Of a DNA stretch of 64,000 nucleotides, positions 10,956-21,510 are shown in pieces (position 1 is the first letter of the stretch; each line of letters starts with the position of its first letter). The translations under genes were made by a program, and so were the position numbers. Source of the stretch: Pegoplata infirma (Eukaryota; Arthropoda; Insecta; Diptera; Anthomyiidae); contig OY992536.1 in NCBI GenBank assembly GCA_963921195.1, forward strand, positions 240,968,023 to 241,032,022. Reading direction: 5' to 3'. Under the pieces are notes generated by a model. The model was not told the DNA's origin. It worked only from the letters and a program-made list of their open reading frames with translations, and searched no databases.

Positions 10956-11344
10956 TAGGGATGTCATTTTACCGAATATTTACTATTCGATATTCGGCTT
11001 GAACCGAATATGAATATTGCCGAATAGTTTGATTATTCATACGCCTGTATTTGATCAATGTAAAAAATTGGAAAAAAGTACCAGACTAAAAACAACAACG
11101 CTTTTTTTGACACTATTTTTTCTTTTACCTTAACAATTCGAATTTCAACCAAGTGCTCACGTTTTTCTTTGTACAAAAATCAAACTTAAACGAATCAAAC
11201 GTAAATAAAGTGTTTGTTAAAAACAAATTTAAACTTTGCCGAATATTCGGCAAACTGTTACCGAATATTTATTTAACCGAATATTAAAAAAACATGCCGA
11301 ATATGCCGAATACCGAATAGTGACGAATATTCGCGACATCCCTA
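10956..11344. mobile_element. hAT-type MITE, 389 bp
   Basis: The ends are TAGGGATGTC and GACATCCCTA. The flanking octamers are CTTTAATT (10948-10955) and CTTTTATT (11345-11352), an 8-bp duplication with one mismatch. The interior is rich in CCGAATATTCGG-type words, similar in style but not identical to the MITE at 4780. No coding capacity. Confidence 0.75.
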
Positions 11345-12808
11345 CTTTTATTTATATTTTAAGTTTCAGACAAATCGGTTCATAAGGGTTCAGATACTTC
11401 CCTTGTGAGAAGTGAATATGAAAAACACCTCAGAATCAGAGACATCTTCTATTGGAAAAATGTCTCACAACCTGATACTTTTTCTATTGGCAAAATGTCT
11501 TACAATCTGATACTTTTTCTCTAAGAAAATGCAGAATCTGAGTATTTTTCTATAGTAAAAATTTCCCAAAATAAATGTCACCCGGATAAATTGACATGCA
11601 ATCATTGTCAGTAAACAAATAATACACTGTAATAAACGGGTACAACCGAATTTAACGAGAACGTAAATAAATACAATACAATTTATTTAAAATACATATG
11701 TACATAAAAAAAATAGAATAAAAACAAAATAAATAATTGAAAACTTTTACGCGAATAAGGGCGTATAGACCACTTTAGTTAAAAAATAGATTTCATCCAA
11801 AAAATCAGATCTACTTGGTATACAAAGAAATTCCAATAGGAAATCACTTAATTACAAAAGTGCTTTTAGTCGCGTAGCCCTTTTTCGCGTATAGTATTCT
11901 ATTGAAAAAAAATCAAACATTTCTTTTTCAATAAAAACAACTGAATTAAAAAAAAAAAAAACAAAAAAACAACTGGTAAAATGTTAATTAAGTGCCAAAA
12001 ATAAAACGAAGGCAACCAATTGGAAAAACCAGGAAAAAAAATAATTCGTTTTGATTTGAAGCCAAAAAAACATTTTGAAAATACAAAAAAAAACACAAAC
12101 AATTCAACTGTTAACCCTGTGCAGTTATGTGCATTCTAAAATATTTACATGGACACAGGGATAACATAGAGATATAGTCAAAGGTCATCTAATAGTATTT
12201 GTATAGATTTGTGTTTTTTTTTTGCATTGATTTAAAAATGCATAGAAAAAGTTTATACGAATGAAAAGACTGTACTGCTGTAGTCAATTTTCAATTAAAT
12301 ACAAACACATAAACACACACACGCATTTGTATGGAAAATAAAGGTTCTATTGATGATTGCCAAAACCAATACCAACAAAATTTAAAAAAAAAAATAGGTA
12401 AATCATTCATGTTTTTTTCACAGTAAATAAAAGACAACGAAATTGTTGTAAAATTTGTGCAGGTAATTACAAATTGAAAAAAAATCACTATTTAACATAA
12501 AATGTGAATTTTACAAACAAAAAAAATCGCGTTATTGAAGATCAAATGTGAATTTTTCAAACGATTTTTTATAGATTTTTTTTACTTTAACTAAATTCCC
12601 TTTATAATCTTAATTTCAGTATTTAATACCAATTTAGTTTTTACTAAATAATAGCAAAATAATAATAATAAAAATGTAGGTAATATTTTGTGGTACACCA
12701 TGCCGTATGAGCGATTCACTTTAATTAAATTAAAATTACTTATCCGCACTGTGCATTTTAGCATACGTAATTTATTTTGTATACCTAATAGACCAGAATT
12801 TATTTTTT
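11345..12808. other. AT-rich intergenic sequence with a satellite patch
   Basis: At 11425-11575 there are three or four degenerate units of the ~35-bp satellite. The remainder is AT-rich with A/T homopolymer runs. I see no gene, RNA gene or convincing repeat. Confidence 0.5.
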
Positions 12809-13706
12809 TATACCCTCCACTCTAGTGATAGAGGGTATATATAAGTTTGTCATTCCGTTTGTAACACATCGAAATATTGGTCTAGGACCCCATAAAGTAT
12901 ATATATTCATGATCCTTGATCGATTTTAAGTCGATCTAGCGATGTCCGTCCGTCCGTCCGTCCGTCTGTCTGTCTGTCCGTTGAAAACACGCTAACTTTT
13001 GAAAGACTTTATGGAGGCTCCTGAAGTTTGACATATATGTTGGGTATTTACCGGGTCAGGTTGGTATTGCAATCCAGCCAAATCGGTCCAGTGGTTCAAA
13101 AGTTATGAGCAAAAGAGTAAATTTCGGGAAGGGAATTTTGCGAACTTTCGAGATTAAAACCACTCTAACTTTCGAAAGACAATTCTGAGGGTGCTGAAAC
13201 GTGTTACATATCTTTGTCGTTCCCCAAGTCTATTTGGTTTTGAATTTCAGCAAAATCGGTTCAGTGGTTCAAAAGTTATAAGCAAGGCTCTGAATTTCAG
13301 ATTTTTTCACCTTAAACAGTTGAAAACTCGTTAAAGAAGTTTTAACAAGCATGGTGAAATACCAGTTTTTTTTTAACTTGTTGTTGTTTGTTTTGGGTGC
13401 AGTTTAGTTGTTAGACAAGTAAATATTTGTTATTGTTTTTGTTTTTGTAACTGTATGTAACGGTGTATAGTAAGTGTTTTGGAAAAAAATCAAATATTAG
13501 TTTGTTTTTGGTTTTTAAAGACGAGGATGGTAAAAAAAAATGAGGGAAATATGTGAAATATATTTTTTTAACATATACGTATAGGTATAAAACAACAAAA
13601 ATATTTTACAAAGTAATTTTGTTACTCAAACAAATAGTACACTAAAAAAAATATTTACACTCAAAAAAATTTTACACTCAAAAAAAAATGTTTTTTTTTA
13701 ATTTTT

Positions 13707-14082
13707 AAAGCAGCGTGTATGTTAATTATTTAATTGCTTATCATATTTAGTTTACTTATTTTATATTCAGTTTCATTTCGTTCTTTTAATTATCATATTT
13801 GTTTTCATTCTTTTAAATTTCTGAGACACTGTAGAATTTTCAATGTTCATTTGATTTAAATATTTTTTGATTTTATTTGTTTGGACTTTGTAAACAAAAT
13901 AATTGTATAAAAGGAGAAATATTTTCAAATTAATTTAAATTAGCTTTCTGACTCCAAATAAGAAACTTTGATCGGTCTTCGGATACGAACGGGTTTCTAA
14001 ATAAAAAGTCCTTAAAGCAATTAAAAGAGTGTTTTCTTTCAAATCGATGACAACATACAACCTTCGGAACAAGGTTGTTTCA
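13707..14082 (+). repeat. 5' LTR
   Basis: The LTR runs from AAAGCAGCGTG to GGTTGTTTCA. A TATA box, TATAAAAGG, lies at 13906-13914, placing transcription start near 13935-13940. A polyadenylation signal, AATAAA, lies at 14000-14005. The first ATG after the predicted start site is at 14047, still inside the LTR, and opens the Gag frame. No difference from the 3' LTR was found on reading through both. Confidence 0.95.
13906..13914 (+). promoter_or_regulatory. LTR TATA box
   Basis: TATAAAAGG sits in the middle of the 5' LTR, about 140 nt before the Gag ATG, at the position expected for a U3 promoter. The same motif is in the 3' LTR at 16231-16239. Confidence 0.7.
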
Positions 14083-16050
14083 GTGGCGCCCAACGTGATA
14101 ATTTCGAATCCTGGTGCAACTGGAAGAAATCAAGAGGACCAAGGAACTAATCAAGACGCTAGTGACAGTGAGGAATTTGAATCAAGTGAAGAAATGGCAA
14201 CTTTTTCAACGGAACAATTCCAACAAATTCTGGCTGCAATTGGCAGTAGTAATGTGAAACACAGTTCATTTTCTCAGTGTGCCGCACGTTTTAGAGGACA
14301 ACGTGATGCTTCATCTGTAGAGGAGTTTGTGGCAGCCATTACAGTATTCAAAGATATTGAGAAAATATCTGATACTGATGCTCTACGTGGCATGCCGTTG
14401 CTATTGGAGGACTATGCAGCGTCATGGTGGATGGGTGTAAAGGACACGGTACGTACATTCGATGAGGCCATCAACTTAATTCGCACCACATTTTCGCCTC
14501 CTATCCCTGATTGGCGAATTTTTAACACAATTTTTGAAAACAAGCAACAGAAAACAGAACCAAGCGACAACTTTATTTGCCGGAAACGGTTATTATTTGC
14601 TCAGCTCAAGTCAAAAGTATCTGAGGAGGTTCAAATCAATATGCTGTATGGTATGCTAAGTATCAAAATCCGTGAGAAGGTGGGACGTGAAAGCATTACG
14701 ACGTTCCAAGAGCTAATATCTAAATTTCGGGAAGCTGAAGAATGTATGATGGAAATGAAACCAGCAGCTATCCATGATTCCAAAGATGAGTACACTGTCC
14801 TTCGCTGTGGATTTTGTCGATTAAAAGGTCACACAGCAGAATCTTGTTTTAAAAAACCACAGAACCAACAACAAGTGTCATATGCATACCAACAACAACG
14901 GGAAAATTCCCATCAGGTTCAATTACCTTCAGTAAATCAACAGTTAAAGCCTATATTTTCGTGCTATGGTTGCGGGGCTCCTGGAGTATATAGGGCAAAC
15001 TGCACCACCTGCATTTCTCATACAAAGGAAAGGCCACAGCAGTTAGCATTCAATACCGTGACAACAAAAATAATTGGACATAGCCTACCTACGGTACACA
15101 TAGAAATGTTTGGGTTAAATGGAGAAGCCATATTTGACAGTGGAGCAAAAACCAGCGTGGCCAGCGAAAGCTTAAAGAAAATTCTAACCAAGAATGGTTG
15201 TGTGTTCCAGGATGTGTTGGCACAAGTTACCCTCGCTGATGGGTCAGTATCTAATACTATGGTGATGGCCACAACTTGTGATGTGGTGATTGGCAATAGG
15301 CTTCGAAAGATTCGCATGATCTACTTACGCAATTCTACAAATAACCGCACGCTATTGGGTACCGATTTTCTAGAACAATCAGGAATCGTACTCAACATGG
15401 GCCAAAAATGCTGGTATTTTGATGACGATCCGAAGACGAAATTTGAATTCACAAATTACATGAACGTTCCTATACTCGAAATGAATCTGGAGCACCATGA
15501 AGAACTGCCAAATAAAAAAGTTGAAAAGAAAATTTCTAGTTTCATCAAGTTTGTGGAAGGTAACAAAGCTAGTAAACTTCTGCACGAAAAGCCAAATTTA
15601 GTGGATCCAATGATAAACGGATATTTTCCTGATGGCATCGCAACCCCTCAACAGCCGAAAATGGGAACTGGAAAGCAGGATGTGGAGGACAAAATTTTTT
15701 TAACAATACTTTCAATGGATGTAAAATGTTTAAAAGAAGCTGGTGAGCCTACAGAAGCTACACGCTTGGCAACACACCGAATACACACGAAAGATCGGGA
15801 TCCAATTAAAATTGATCCGTATCGTTTATCAACCACTAGTAAAACCAATGCCAATAAATATGCACTTGGGGCAGTTTTGCGCCAGGGGGAGAGTACAGGT
15901 AAACATCCAGTAAAATATGTTAGGAGACAAAGGCCCAAAGCGGATCGTAAATACTTAACTATTGAACGAGACGCCCTTAATAGTTTTCCTGATACCTCAC
16001 CGGGACGTTTTCGGTATCAGAGGGGGAGAATAAAGCAGCGTGTATGTTAA
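14047..16050 (+). CDS. Gag-protease polyprotein with in-frame remnants of RT and RNase H
   Basis: The frame is 667 codons from the first ATG of the predicted LTR transcript (14047); an upstream in-frame GTG at 14029 is not a likely start. Residues ~75-240 are a retrotransposon Gag capsid region (AASWWMGVKDTVRTFDEA; KREKVGRE-like helix region), similar to insect proteins often annotated as Arc2-like. Two zinc knuckles follow: C254-C257-H262-C267, intact, and C306-C309-C319 with Val in place of His. The retropepsin has its active site at D364-S-G and a later LLGTDFL motif. Near residue 577 HRIHTKDRDPIKI matches the start of reverse transcriptase, but the frame jumps directly to RNase H (residue ~600, ANKYALGAVL), whose TDAS Asp is Asn. 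It then jumps to the polypurine tract and stops inside the 3' LTR. It could make capsid and protease but no polymerase. Confidence 0.9.
   Translation: MTTYNLRNKVVSVAPNVIISNPGATGRNQEDQGTNQDASDSEEFESSEEMATFSTEQFQQILAAIGSSNVKHSSFSQCAARFRGQRDASSVEEFVAAITVFKDIEKISDTDALRGMPLLLEDYAASWWMGVKDTVRTFDEAINLIRTTFSPPIPDWRIFNTIFENKQQKTEPSDNFICRKRLLFAQLKSKVSEEVQINMLYGMLSIKIREKVGRESITTFQELISKFREAEECMMEMKPAAIHDSKDEYTVLRCGFCRLKGHTAESCFKKPQNQQQVSYAYQQQRENSHQVQLPSVNQQLKPIFSCYGCGAPGVYRANCTTCISHTKERPQQLAFNTVTTKIIGHSLPTVHIEMFGLNGEAIFDSGAKTSVASESLKKILTKNGCVFQDVLAQVTLADGSVSNTMVMATTCDVVIGNRLRKIRMIYLRNSTNNRTLLGTDFLEQSGIVLNMGQKCWYFDDDPKTKFEFTNYMNVPILEMNLEHHEELPNKKVEKKISSFIKFVEGNKASKLLHEKPNLVDPMINGYFPDGIATPQQPKMGTGKQDVEDKIFLTILSMDVKCLKEAGEPTEATRLATHRIHTKDRDPIKIDPYRLSTTSKTNANKYALGAVLRQGESTGKHPVKYVRRQRPKADRKYLTIERDALNSFPDTSPGRFRYQRGRIKQRVC
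14084..14097 (+). other. Primer binding site, tRNA-Lys type
   Basis: TGGCGCCCAACGTG begins one base after the 5' LTR. It matches 14 nt of the complement of the 3' end of tRNA-Lys(CUU), the primer type used by several retroelements. The match stops after 14 nt. Unusually, the site is read through as codons 13-17 of the Gag frame. Confidence 0.8.
16019..16030 (+). other. Polypurine tract
   Basis: AGAGGGGGAGAA lies directly upstream of the 3' LTR (one T between), where plus-strand priming is expected. It is translated as part of the reading frame (QRGR). Confidence 0.85.
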
Positions 16051-16407
16051 TTATTTAATTGCTTATCATATTTAGTTTACTTATTTTATATTCAGTTTCA
16101 TTTCGTTCTTTTAATTATCATATTTGTTTTCATTCTTTTAAATTTCTGAGACACTGTAGAATTTTCAATGTTCATTTGATTTAAATATTTTTTGATTTTA
16201 TTTGTTTGGACTTTGTAAACAAAATAATTGTATAAAAGGAGAAATATTTTCAAATTAATTTAAATTAGCTTTCTGACTCCAAATAAGAAACTTTGATCGG
16301 TCTTCGGATACGAACGGGTTTCTAAATAAAAAGTCCTTAAAGCAATTAAAAGAGTGTTTTCTTTCAAATCGATGACAACATACAACCTTCGGAACAAGGT
16401 TGTTTCA
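16032..16407 (+). repeat. 3' LTR
   Basis: Same 376-bp sequence as the 5' LTR, with AATAAA at 16325-16330. It supplies the last six codons and the TAA stop (16048-16050) of the Gag-protease frame. Confidence 0.95.
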
Positions 16408-16953
16408 TTTTTAATTCAATTATTTTTTTTTTAATGAAATTCACACTCAACAAAATGTTGACAGTCAAAAAAATTTTACACTCACAAAAAAAAAAATTTA
16501 CTCAAAATAATATATTTCTAATAAATATTTACACTCAAAAAAATTTTACACTCAAAAAAAAATTTATTTTTTTTAATTTTTAATTTAATTATTTTTTTGT
16601 TTAATGAAATTCACACTCAAAAAAATTTTGAGTCAAAAAAATTTTACACTCACAAAAAAATTTTACTCAAAATACTATATTTCTAATAAAAATTTGTAAT
16701 GCATTTTTTTTAGAAAATTACTATCAGATAACATTGTGGAGGGTATTCATAGATTCGACCAAGTCGAGTTTAATTTTTCTACTTGTTTTTCTCATTCATT
16801 AGTTTTATTGAATCTTCACTAAAATTATGTGAACTAACAATAAGTATTCAAATCTTAAAACTAATATAACTTAATATTAAGTCCAGCCAGTGCCAGACAA
16901 AATTTCATCTGCTCATAAATTATCCAATGTTTTCAAAACCATCATCCTTCACT

Positions 16954-17101
16954 TTAGTGTGCCAAATCAGCAGTGGCCCTCCTTCTAAGGCGTTGGTCAC
17001 CACGATTATTTAGAAGATTGCGTGCTAAATTGTTTGGATGTGATTCCAGTTTTCGTAAGTAATTCTGGGTATGTTTCACAATTTCATCTTTAATATTACT
17101 A
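16954..17101 (-). pseudogene. C-terminal fragment of a Jockey-like LINE ORF2
   Basis: On the minus strand a frame of 49 codons ends in TAA at 16954-16956. It contains IVKHTQNYLRKLESHPNNL and then RRRATADLAH. The pattern of a helix, HPN.LA and a terminal RLRRR..DL is typical of the C-terminus of Jockey-clade LINE reverse transcriptase proteins. No upstream reverse transcriptase remains, so this is a 5'-truncated or eroded copy. Confidence 0.55.
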
Positions 17102-17109
17102 CATGCCGG

Positions 17110-17587
17110 TCATTTGTGTAGTAAGTAGTAGTTGTTGTTTTCAACTACAATTTCAGTTGTCTTTGTAAGAAAAATCTCAAACAACTGTTTTTTGTAGTCG
17201 TTTTAAAAAAAACAAACACAAAAAATTACTACATTGTAGTAACAGTTGTTTTATGTAGTTGTTTTTAGTCTATAAAAAAACTTATAATTTTGTAGAAATT
17301 TTTAGAAGAACGGATGTATTGGAAGAGTCAGATAAAGCTCGAATTTTTACCAAATAATTGTAACCGTTTTTGGCGTTTAGAAGAAAATTCAGACAATTGA
17401 AGTTGCAGTAAAAACAACTGTTATTTAAAGTAGTTTTTACCGTTTTATGTAGTTGTTAATCAATAGTTAAAAACAACAACATATTTTGGTTGATTTTACT
17501 GTAAAATGTAGTGGACGCCTAAACAACAACAAATGTAGTAGTTTTAACTGTCTTTTGTAGTGGAATCTACCGTCATAATTTTTTGTG
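17110..17587. mobile_element. Motif-rich element with CACAAAAAATT end (partial)
   Basis: The right end reads AATTTTTTGTG followed by TA (17588-17589), the reverse complement of TA-CACAAAAAATT. The interior is packed with GTAGTTGTT/AACAACTAC words, as in the CACTCAAAAAATT elements at 48338 and 57712. I could not fix the left end. It may be a diverged member of the same TA-specific group. It cuts off the HINE that follows. Confidence 0.4.
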
Positions 17588-18194
17588 TATAACTTTTGAA
17601 CTGAACTGATTTTGCTGGATTGCAATTCCAACCTGACCAGGTAAATTCCCAACATATATGACAAACTTCAGGAGCCTCCGTAAAGCCTTTCAAAAGTAAG
17701 CCTGTTTTTAACAGACAGACGAACAGACGGACGGGCATCGCTAGATCGTCTTAAAATCGATCGAGGATCATGAATATATATACCTTATGGGGTCCTAGTA
17801 GGGCTTCCAATCGGGATTGATTTTTCTGAATCCCGGGATTCGAGATTAAAGATAAATTTTCGGGATCCCAATTTCGAGATCCCGGGATTTTCGGGATATT
17901 TTGAATTCCGTGATTCACGGGATTTTTTGGAAATTTTCGGGATTTTCAAAAATTTTTAGTATTTTTTGTCACTTTGAAAAATCCACGCGTTTGTAAAGAT
18001 TAGCAAAGTTGATGTTGTGAACTTCAAAAAAAGTTTGGGATTCCTCTTGTAAAGAATATCCGTATTTGGTTATCTTTCGTCGTGGCTCATCGCTATCAAC
18101 TTTTTGTGAGCGTGAGTTGAAAAAAAAAATAAATGAATTTTCGAATTTTTGCATAAGTGATTAATTTTTTACTAAAGCTTGCGTGATTTGTTTT

Positions 18195-18895
18195 TATACC
18201 CTCCAACTACAGTATGGGGGTATACTCACTTTGTCATTCCGTGTGTAACGCATCGAAATATCGGTCGGGGACCCCATAAAGTATATATATTATTGATCAG
18301 TGGTCGATTCTAAGACATTCTAGCGATGTCCGTCCGTCCGTCTGTCCGTCTGTCCGTCCGTCTGTAGTTAACACGATGCAGTCCAAAATAAAAGAGCTAG
18401 ATCCTTCAAGTTTGGCATAAATATGTCTTATGGTCCTAGGCAGGTTAAGTTCGGAAATGGGCCAAATCGGACCGGGGGGAAAAAAATTCCCCTTGAAGAA
18501 CTAAACCAACCTCTTAAAAATTCAAATTTTTTTTGAAGTTTTTTTTGTATTTTTGTGAACCAAATGAGACATTTTTATATTCGTAGCAGTTTATAGTCCT
18601 GAGCTTGGACACAGGGGACTAAAAAATGTTTCTTTTTTTGCACCGCCCCTCTTTTAAGGGCGTGGATAAAAAAAATAACTTAAATAATTATAAAATTATA
18701 ATACTTAAGTGCACAAAGCAGACAAAAATGAACTTGTAAACATATACCGTGAGGGCCAAGGAGTCACCCCAGCTCATCGACCCCTCATTTGCCCCCCCCC
18801 TCAAAACAACGCCCCTGTCAAATTTTTTTTTTAATTTTTTTACATGTTGGAGGGTATAATAGATTCGGCACAGCCGAATTTAACACTCTCACTTG
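18195..18895 (+). mobile_element. HINE/DINE-1-like element nested in hAT
   Basis: Begins TATACCCTCCAACTACAG, with (GTCY)n at 18328-18364. Ends GGAGGGTATAATAGATTCG, the stem-loop TTCGGCACAGCCGAA and ACTTG. It carries a C-run at 18791-18801. About 700 bp, non-coding. Confidence 0.7.
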
Positions 18896-19412
18896 TTTTT
18901 TTTTAATGTATTTCTTTTTTTTTTAATTTATTTTTTTTTTCGTTTCTTGCAAAAAAAATATTTTTTAGCAATGTTTTTTTTTGGTAAAAAATGTGTTAGC
19001 GAGATTGCGAGAGTAGAGTTTGCATGACTCACGCGTGAGCGTAACTCATAAGTGAGCGATTCCATTATTGTTTGCGTGAGCGTGACTGAGCGTGAGTCAA
19101 AACCCACTCATGCCTTTAAAAAATGTTTTAGTAAAACATAAAATTAAAAAAGTTTACAACTTAAGGAGTTAAAATGTGTCAAAAGCCATTTACGGTCCTA
19201 TGCTTCTTGTAAGAGTAAAAGTAACATATATGAAAGCCCTTATGTCGAACCACCACTTGTTTTTAGAATTTCTTTACTTTTCGCAAACGTTTCACCTTTT
19301 TCTATAACAAAAACGTAGTACCTGACGAAACTTTTGTCGATTTTTTTATTTTGTTCCACAAACTTCATATTTTATACAAATTATTTTAAAAAAATCTAAA
19401 AATATTGAAAAA

Positions 19413-20020
19413 CAAGTAAAAAAGTTAAATTCGGCCTTGCCGAATGTAGTGATACCCTCCACAATTTCAAAAAGATTATTGCAAAAAACTTTATTTAAAA
19501 GGAAATTACTTTTGAAAAAAAAAAAAATTTTTGAAAAAAAATTTCCGCGAAAAAAATTTTGGTAAAAAAAAATCCGCGATTTTTTCTTTTTTTGTCAAAA
19601 AAATATATTCGTACTTGTTTAAATACCATTTGGTATTCAATTATGTTCACATATGTCAACCAGAAGCCGAATTAAAGCATTTTGTATATTTAGGTTATGT
19701 TGAATGTACTGAAATTTTTGAGGTGTGCTTACATTTTCGTTCATAACTTTTGAACCGCTGAACCGATATCGCTCAAATGCAATACCAAACTTCTCGGGAG
19801 AACTTCCAATATTTATGTTAAGTTTTAGTCATCTCTGTGCAATATTTTGTCCGCGAGAGCATTTTCCACAGACAGACAGACGGACATCGCTAGAATGTCT
19901 TAAAATCGATCGGGCATCATGAATATATATACTTTATGGGGTCCCAGACCGATATTTCGATGAGTTACAAACGGAATGATAAACTTATATATACCCTCTA
20001 TCACTAAGTGGAGGGTATAA
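19413..20020 (-). mobile_element. HINE/DINE-1-like element, inverted, nested in hAT
   Basis: Read on the minus strand it ends TTCGGCAAGGCCGAATTTAA and ACTTG, and starts near 20020 with TATACCCTCCACTTAG. The GTCY core appears as (GACA)n at 19870-19885. A closely related copy lies at 55843-56340. Confidence 0.7.
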
Positions 20021-20344
20021 AAATAAAAAAATCGGGATCCCGAAAATCCCGGGATTGAAAATCAGAAATCCCGAGATTCGGGATTTGCCTAATACCGAAA
20101 ATCCCGGGATTTTCGGGATCGGGATATCCCGATTGGAAGCCCTAGGTCCTAGACCAATATTTCGAGGTAACAAATGGAAGGATCAACTTATATGTATACC
20201 CTCTAACACTAGAGTGGAAGGTACAAAAAAACCTATGTATGTATCTTGGTTCATTTACATGTTAACTACCGTTGACCACCCTTATCTGCTATTTCCCAGT
20301 ATTGGGGACATGCATTTTTTGAGTGCATTTACGTCATTTTCTTT

Positions 20345-20842
20345 TTATACCCTCCAACCACAGTATGGGTTTGTCATTCCGTGTGTAACGCATCGAAATA
20401 TCGGTCTAGGACCCCATAAAGTATATATATTATTGATCAGTGATCGATTCTAAGGCATTCTAGCGATGTACGTCCGTCCGTCCGTCCGTCCGTCTGTCCG
20501 TCTGTAGAGGACACGATATAGTCTAAAATAAACGAGCTAGACTTCCGAAGTTTGGCACGAATATGTCTTATATTCCTAGGCAGGTTAAGTTTGGAAATGG
20601 GCAAAATCGGGCAAAATGAGGGCAAAAAACCGCATTTTTTCAGGGTTTTTTGTACTTTTGCTAAGCAAATGCAACATTCTTATCTCAGAAGAAGCTAAAA
20701 ATCGCAGGGGGAAGGTGCCCCCTAACATCTAACACCAACCCCCCCCCCCAAAAAAAACAAAAACGCCCCTGTATTTTTTTATATTGTTTTTTACATTTTG
20801 GAGGGTATAAAAGATTCGTCACAGCCGAATGTAACACTCTCA
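20345..20842 (+). mobile_element. HINE/DINE-1-like element, short
   Basis: Begins TATACCCTCCAACCACAG, has (GTCC/GTCT)n at 20471-20505 and ends GGAGGGTATAAAAGATTCG with stem-loop and AACACTCTCAC. About 500 bp, without the usual final ACTTG. Confidence 0.65.
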
Positions 20843-21510
20843 CACACATTATTAAAGTATGACATTTTAATAAAAAAATTCAGTCAACATTTTCAAGGGA
20901 CACAAAGATCTTCTATTTTTAATATTTAAAAAAAAAATTGCTAATTTTTTTTCATATAAAAAGGAAAAAATTAAAGATTGCTCTTAATGTCCCCCACTGG
21001 CCCATCCAGGCCCGGATTACCCTTAAGGCAAAGTAGGCAACTGCCTAGGGGCCCCGCATTAGCAAGGGGCCCCGAATCAGCTAGGCGCCCACGTATTTCT
21101 TTAACTGAAAATTATTACTTGGTAACAAATACCAGTGTAAACATGGAAGAATAAATAGGGAAATGCTAACAATAATTTTTTTCACAGCGATGAGTCCTTT
21201 GTTGGTACAATTTTCAAAGAAGAAAAGCTTTTTTTTAATTATTACTTGGTAAAAAAATGCGCCTACGTATTTCTTTGACTGAAAATTAGTAGGGGCCCAC
21301 GGGCCACTAGCTTTTATTTTTTTGGTAATTATTACTTGGTAAAAAAATGCGCCCACGTATTTCTTTGACAGAAAATTATTACTTGGTAAAATATACCAAT
21401 GTAAACATGGAAGAATAAAAAGGGAAATGCTAACAATTATTCTTTTCACAGCGATGAGTATTTTGTTGGTTCAATTTTCAAAGAAGAAAAGCTAGGGCCC
21501 CTAGCTTTTA

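Larger units (their letters stand above)
13702..16412 (+). mobile_element. Internally deleted Ty3/gypsy-type LTR retrotransposon with identical LTRs
   Basis: Two direct 376-bp LTRs (13707-14082 and 16032-16407) read as identical base for base. TTTTT flanks both sides (13702-13706 and 16408-16412). The host HINE contains a diverged internal duplicate of the target near 16555-16610 that reads AATTTTTAATTTAATT without an insertion, supporting the TTTTT duplication. A tRNA-Lys-type primer site follows the 5' LTR and a polypurine tract precedes the 3' LTR. The interior is only 1949 bp and consists almost wholly of one frame for Gag and protease. Most of reverse transcriptase, most of RNase H and all of integrase are missing. 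It is recent, non-autonomous for copying, and capable in principle of making capsid protein. Confidence 0.93.
12809..16785 (+). mobile_element. HINE/DINE-1-like (Helentron-associated) element, interrupted by an LTR element
   Basis: It starts TATACCCTCCACTCTAGTG, which can pair with the nearby AGAGGGTATAT. A (GTCY)n run follows at 12945-12982. It ends with GGAGGGTATTCATAGATTCG, a small stem-loop TTCGACCAAGTCGA, and ACTTG at 16781-16785. Subterminal ACCCTCCAC/GTGGAGGGT inverted repeats, a GTCY core and a 3' stem-loop are the structural marks of DINE-1-type Helentron-associated elements. The family recurs at 17590, 18195, 19413, 20345, 25855, 41151, 44540, 54183 and 55843. The LTR retrotransposon at 13707-16407 has inserted in its A/T-rich part, so the unbroken element was about 1.3 kb. 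No coding capacity. Confidence 0.7.
17799..20144. mobile_element. hAT-type element with CCCGGGAT-rich ends
   Basis: The ends are TAGGGCTTCCAATCGGGAT and ATCCCGATTGGAAGCCCTA. The target octamer GGTCCTAG is duplicated perfectly (17791-17798 and 20145-20152). About 150 bp inside each end are repeated GATCCCGGGATTTTCGGGAT-like words. Two HINEs (18195-18895 plus, 19413-20020 minus) are nested inside. I found no transposase frame, so it is non-autonomous. It belongs with the larger element at 46929-53059, which shares the TAGGGCT.CCAATC end and the same subterminal words. Confidence 0.88.
17590..20226 (-). mobile_element. HINE/DINE-1-like element split by a hAT element
   Basis: Minus-strand HINE sequence runs through 17590-17798 with (GACA)n (the GTCY core) at 17713-17740. 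It resumes at 20145 and ends near 20226 with CTAGAGTGGAAGGTA. The break lies at GGTCCTAG, duplicated by the hAT insertion at 17799-20144. Other HINE copies carry this octamer once. The 3' part of the HINE is missing on the left. Confidence 0.75.

Noticed and set aside
14029..14046. GTG start for Gag
   Set aside because: An upstream in-frame GTG exists, but the first ATG at 14047 is the expected start in an animal cell.
15018..15938. Minus-strand open frames of 60-99 codons
   Set aside because: They lie opposite the Gag-protease frame and show no domain; they are shadows of it.
20055..20453. 132-codon plus-strand frame
   Set aside because: It runs from a hAT end through a HINE; it is composite repeat sequence with no domain.
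21081..21449. 122-codon minus-strand frame with repeated words
   Set aside because: It only translates the direct repeats of the hAT element interior.
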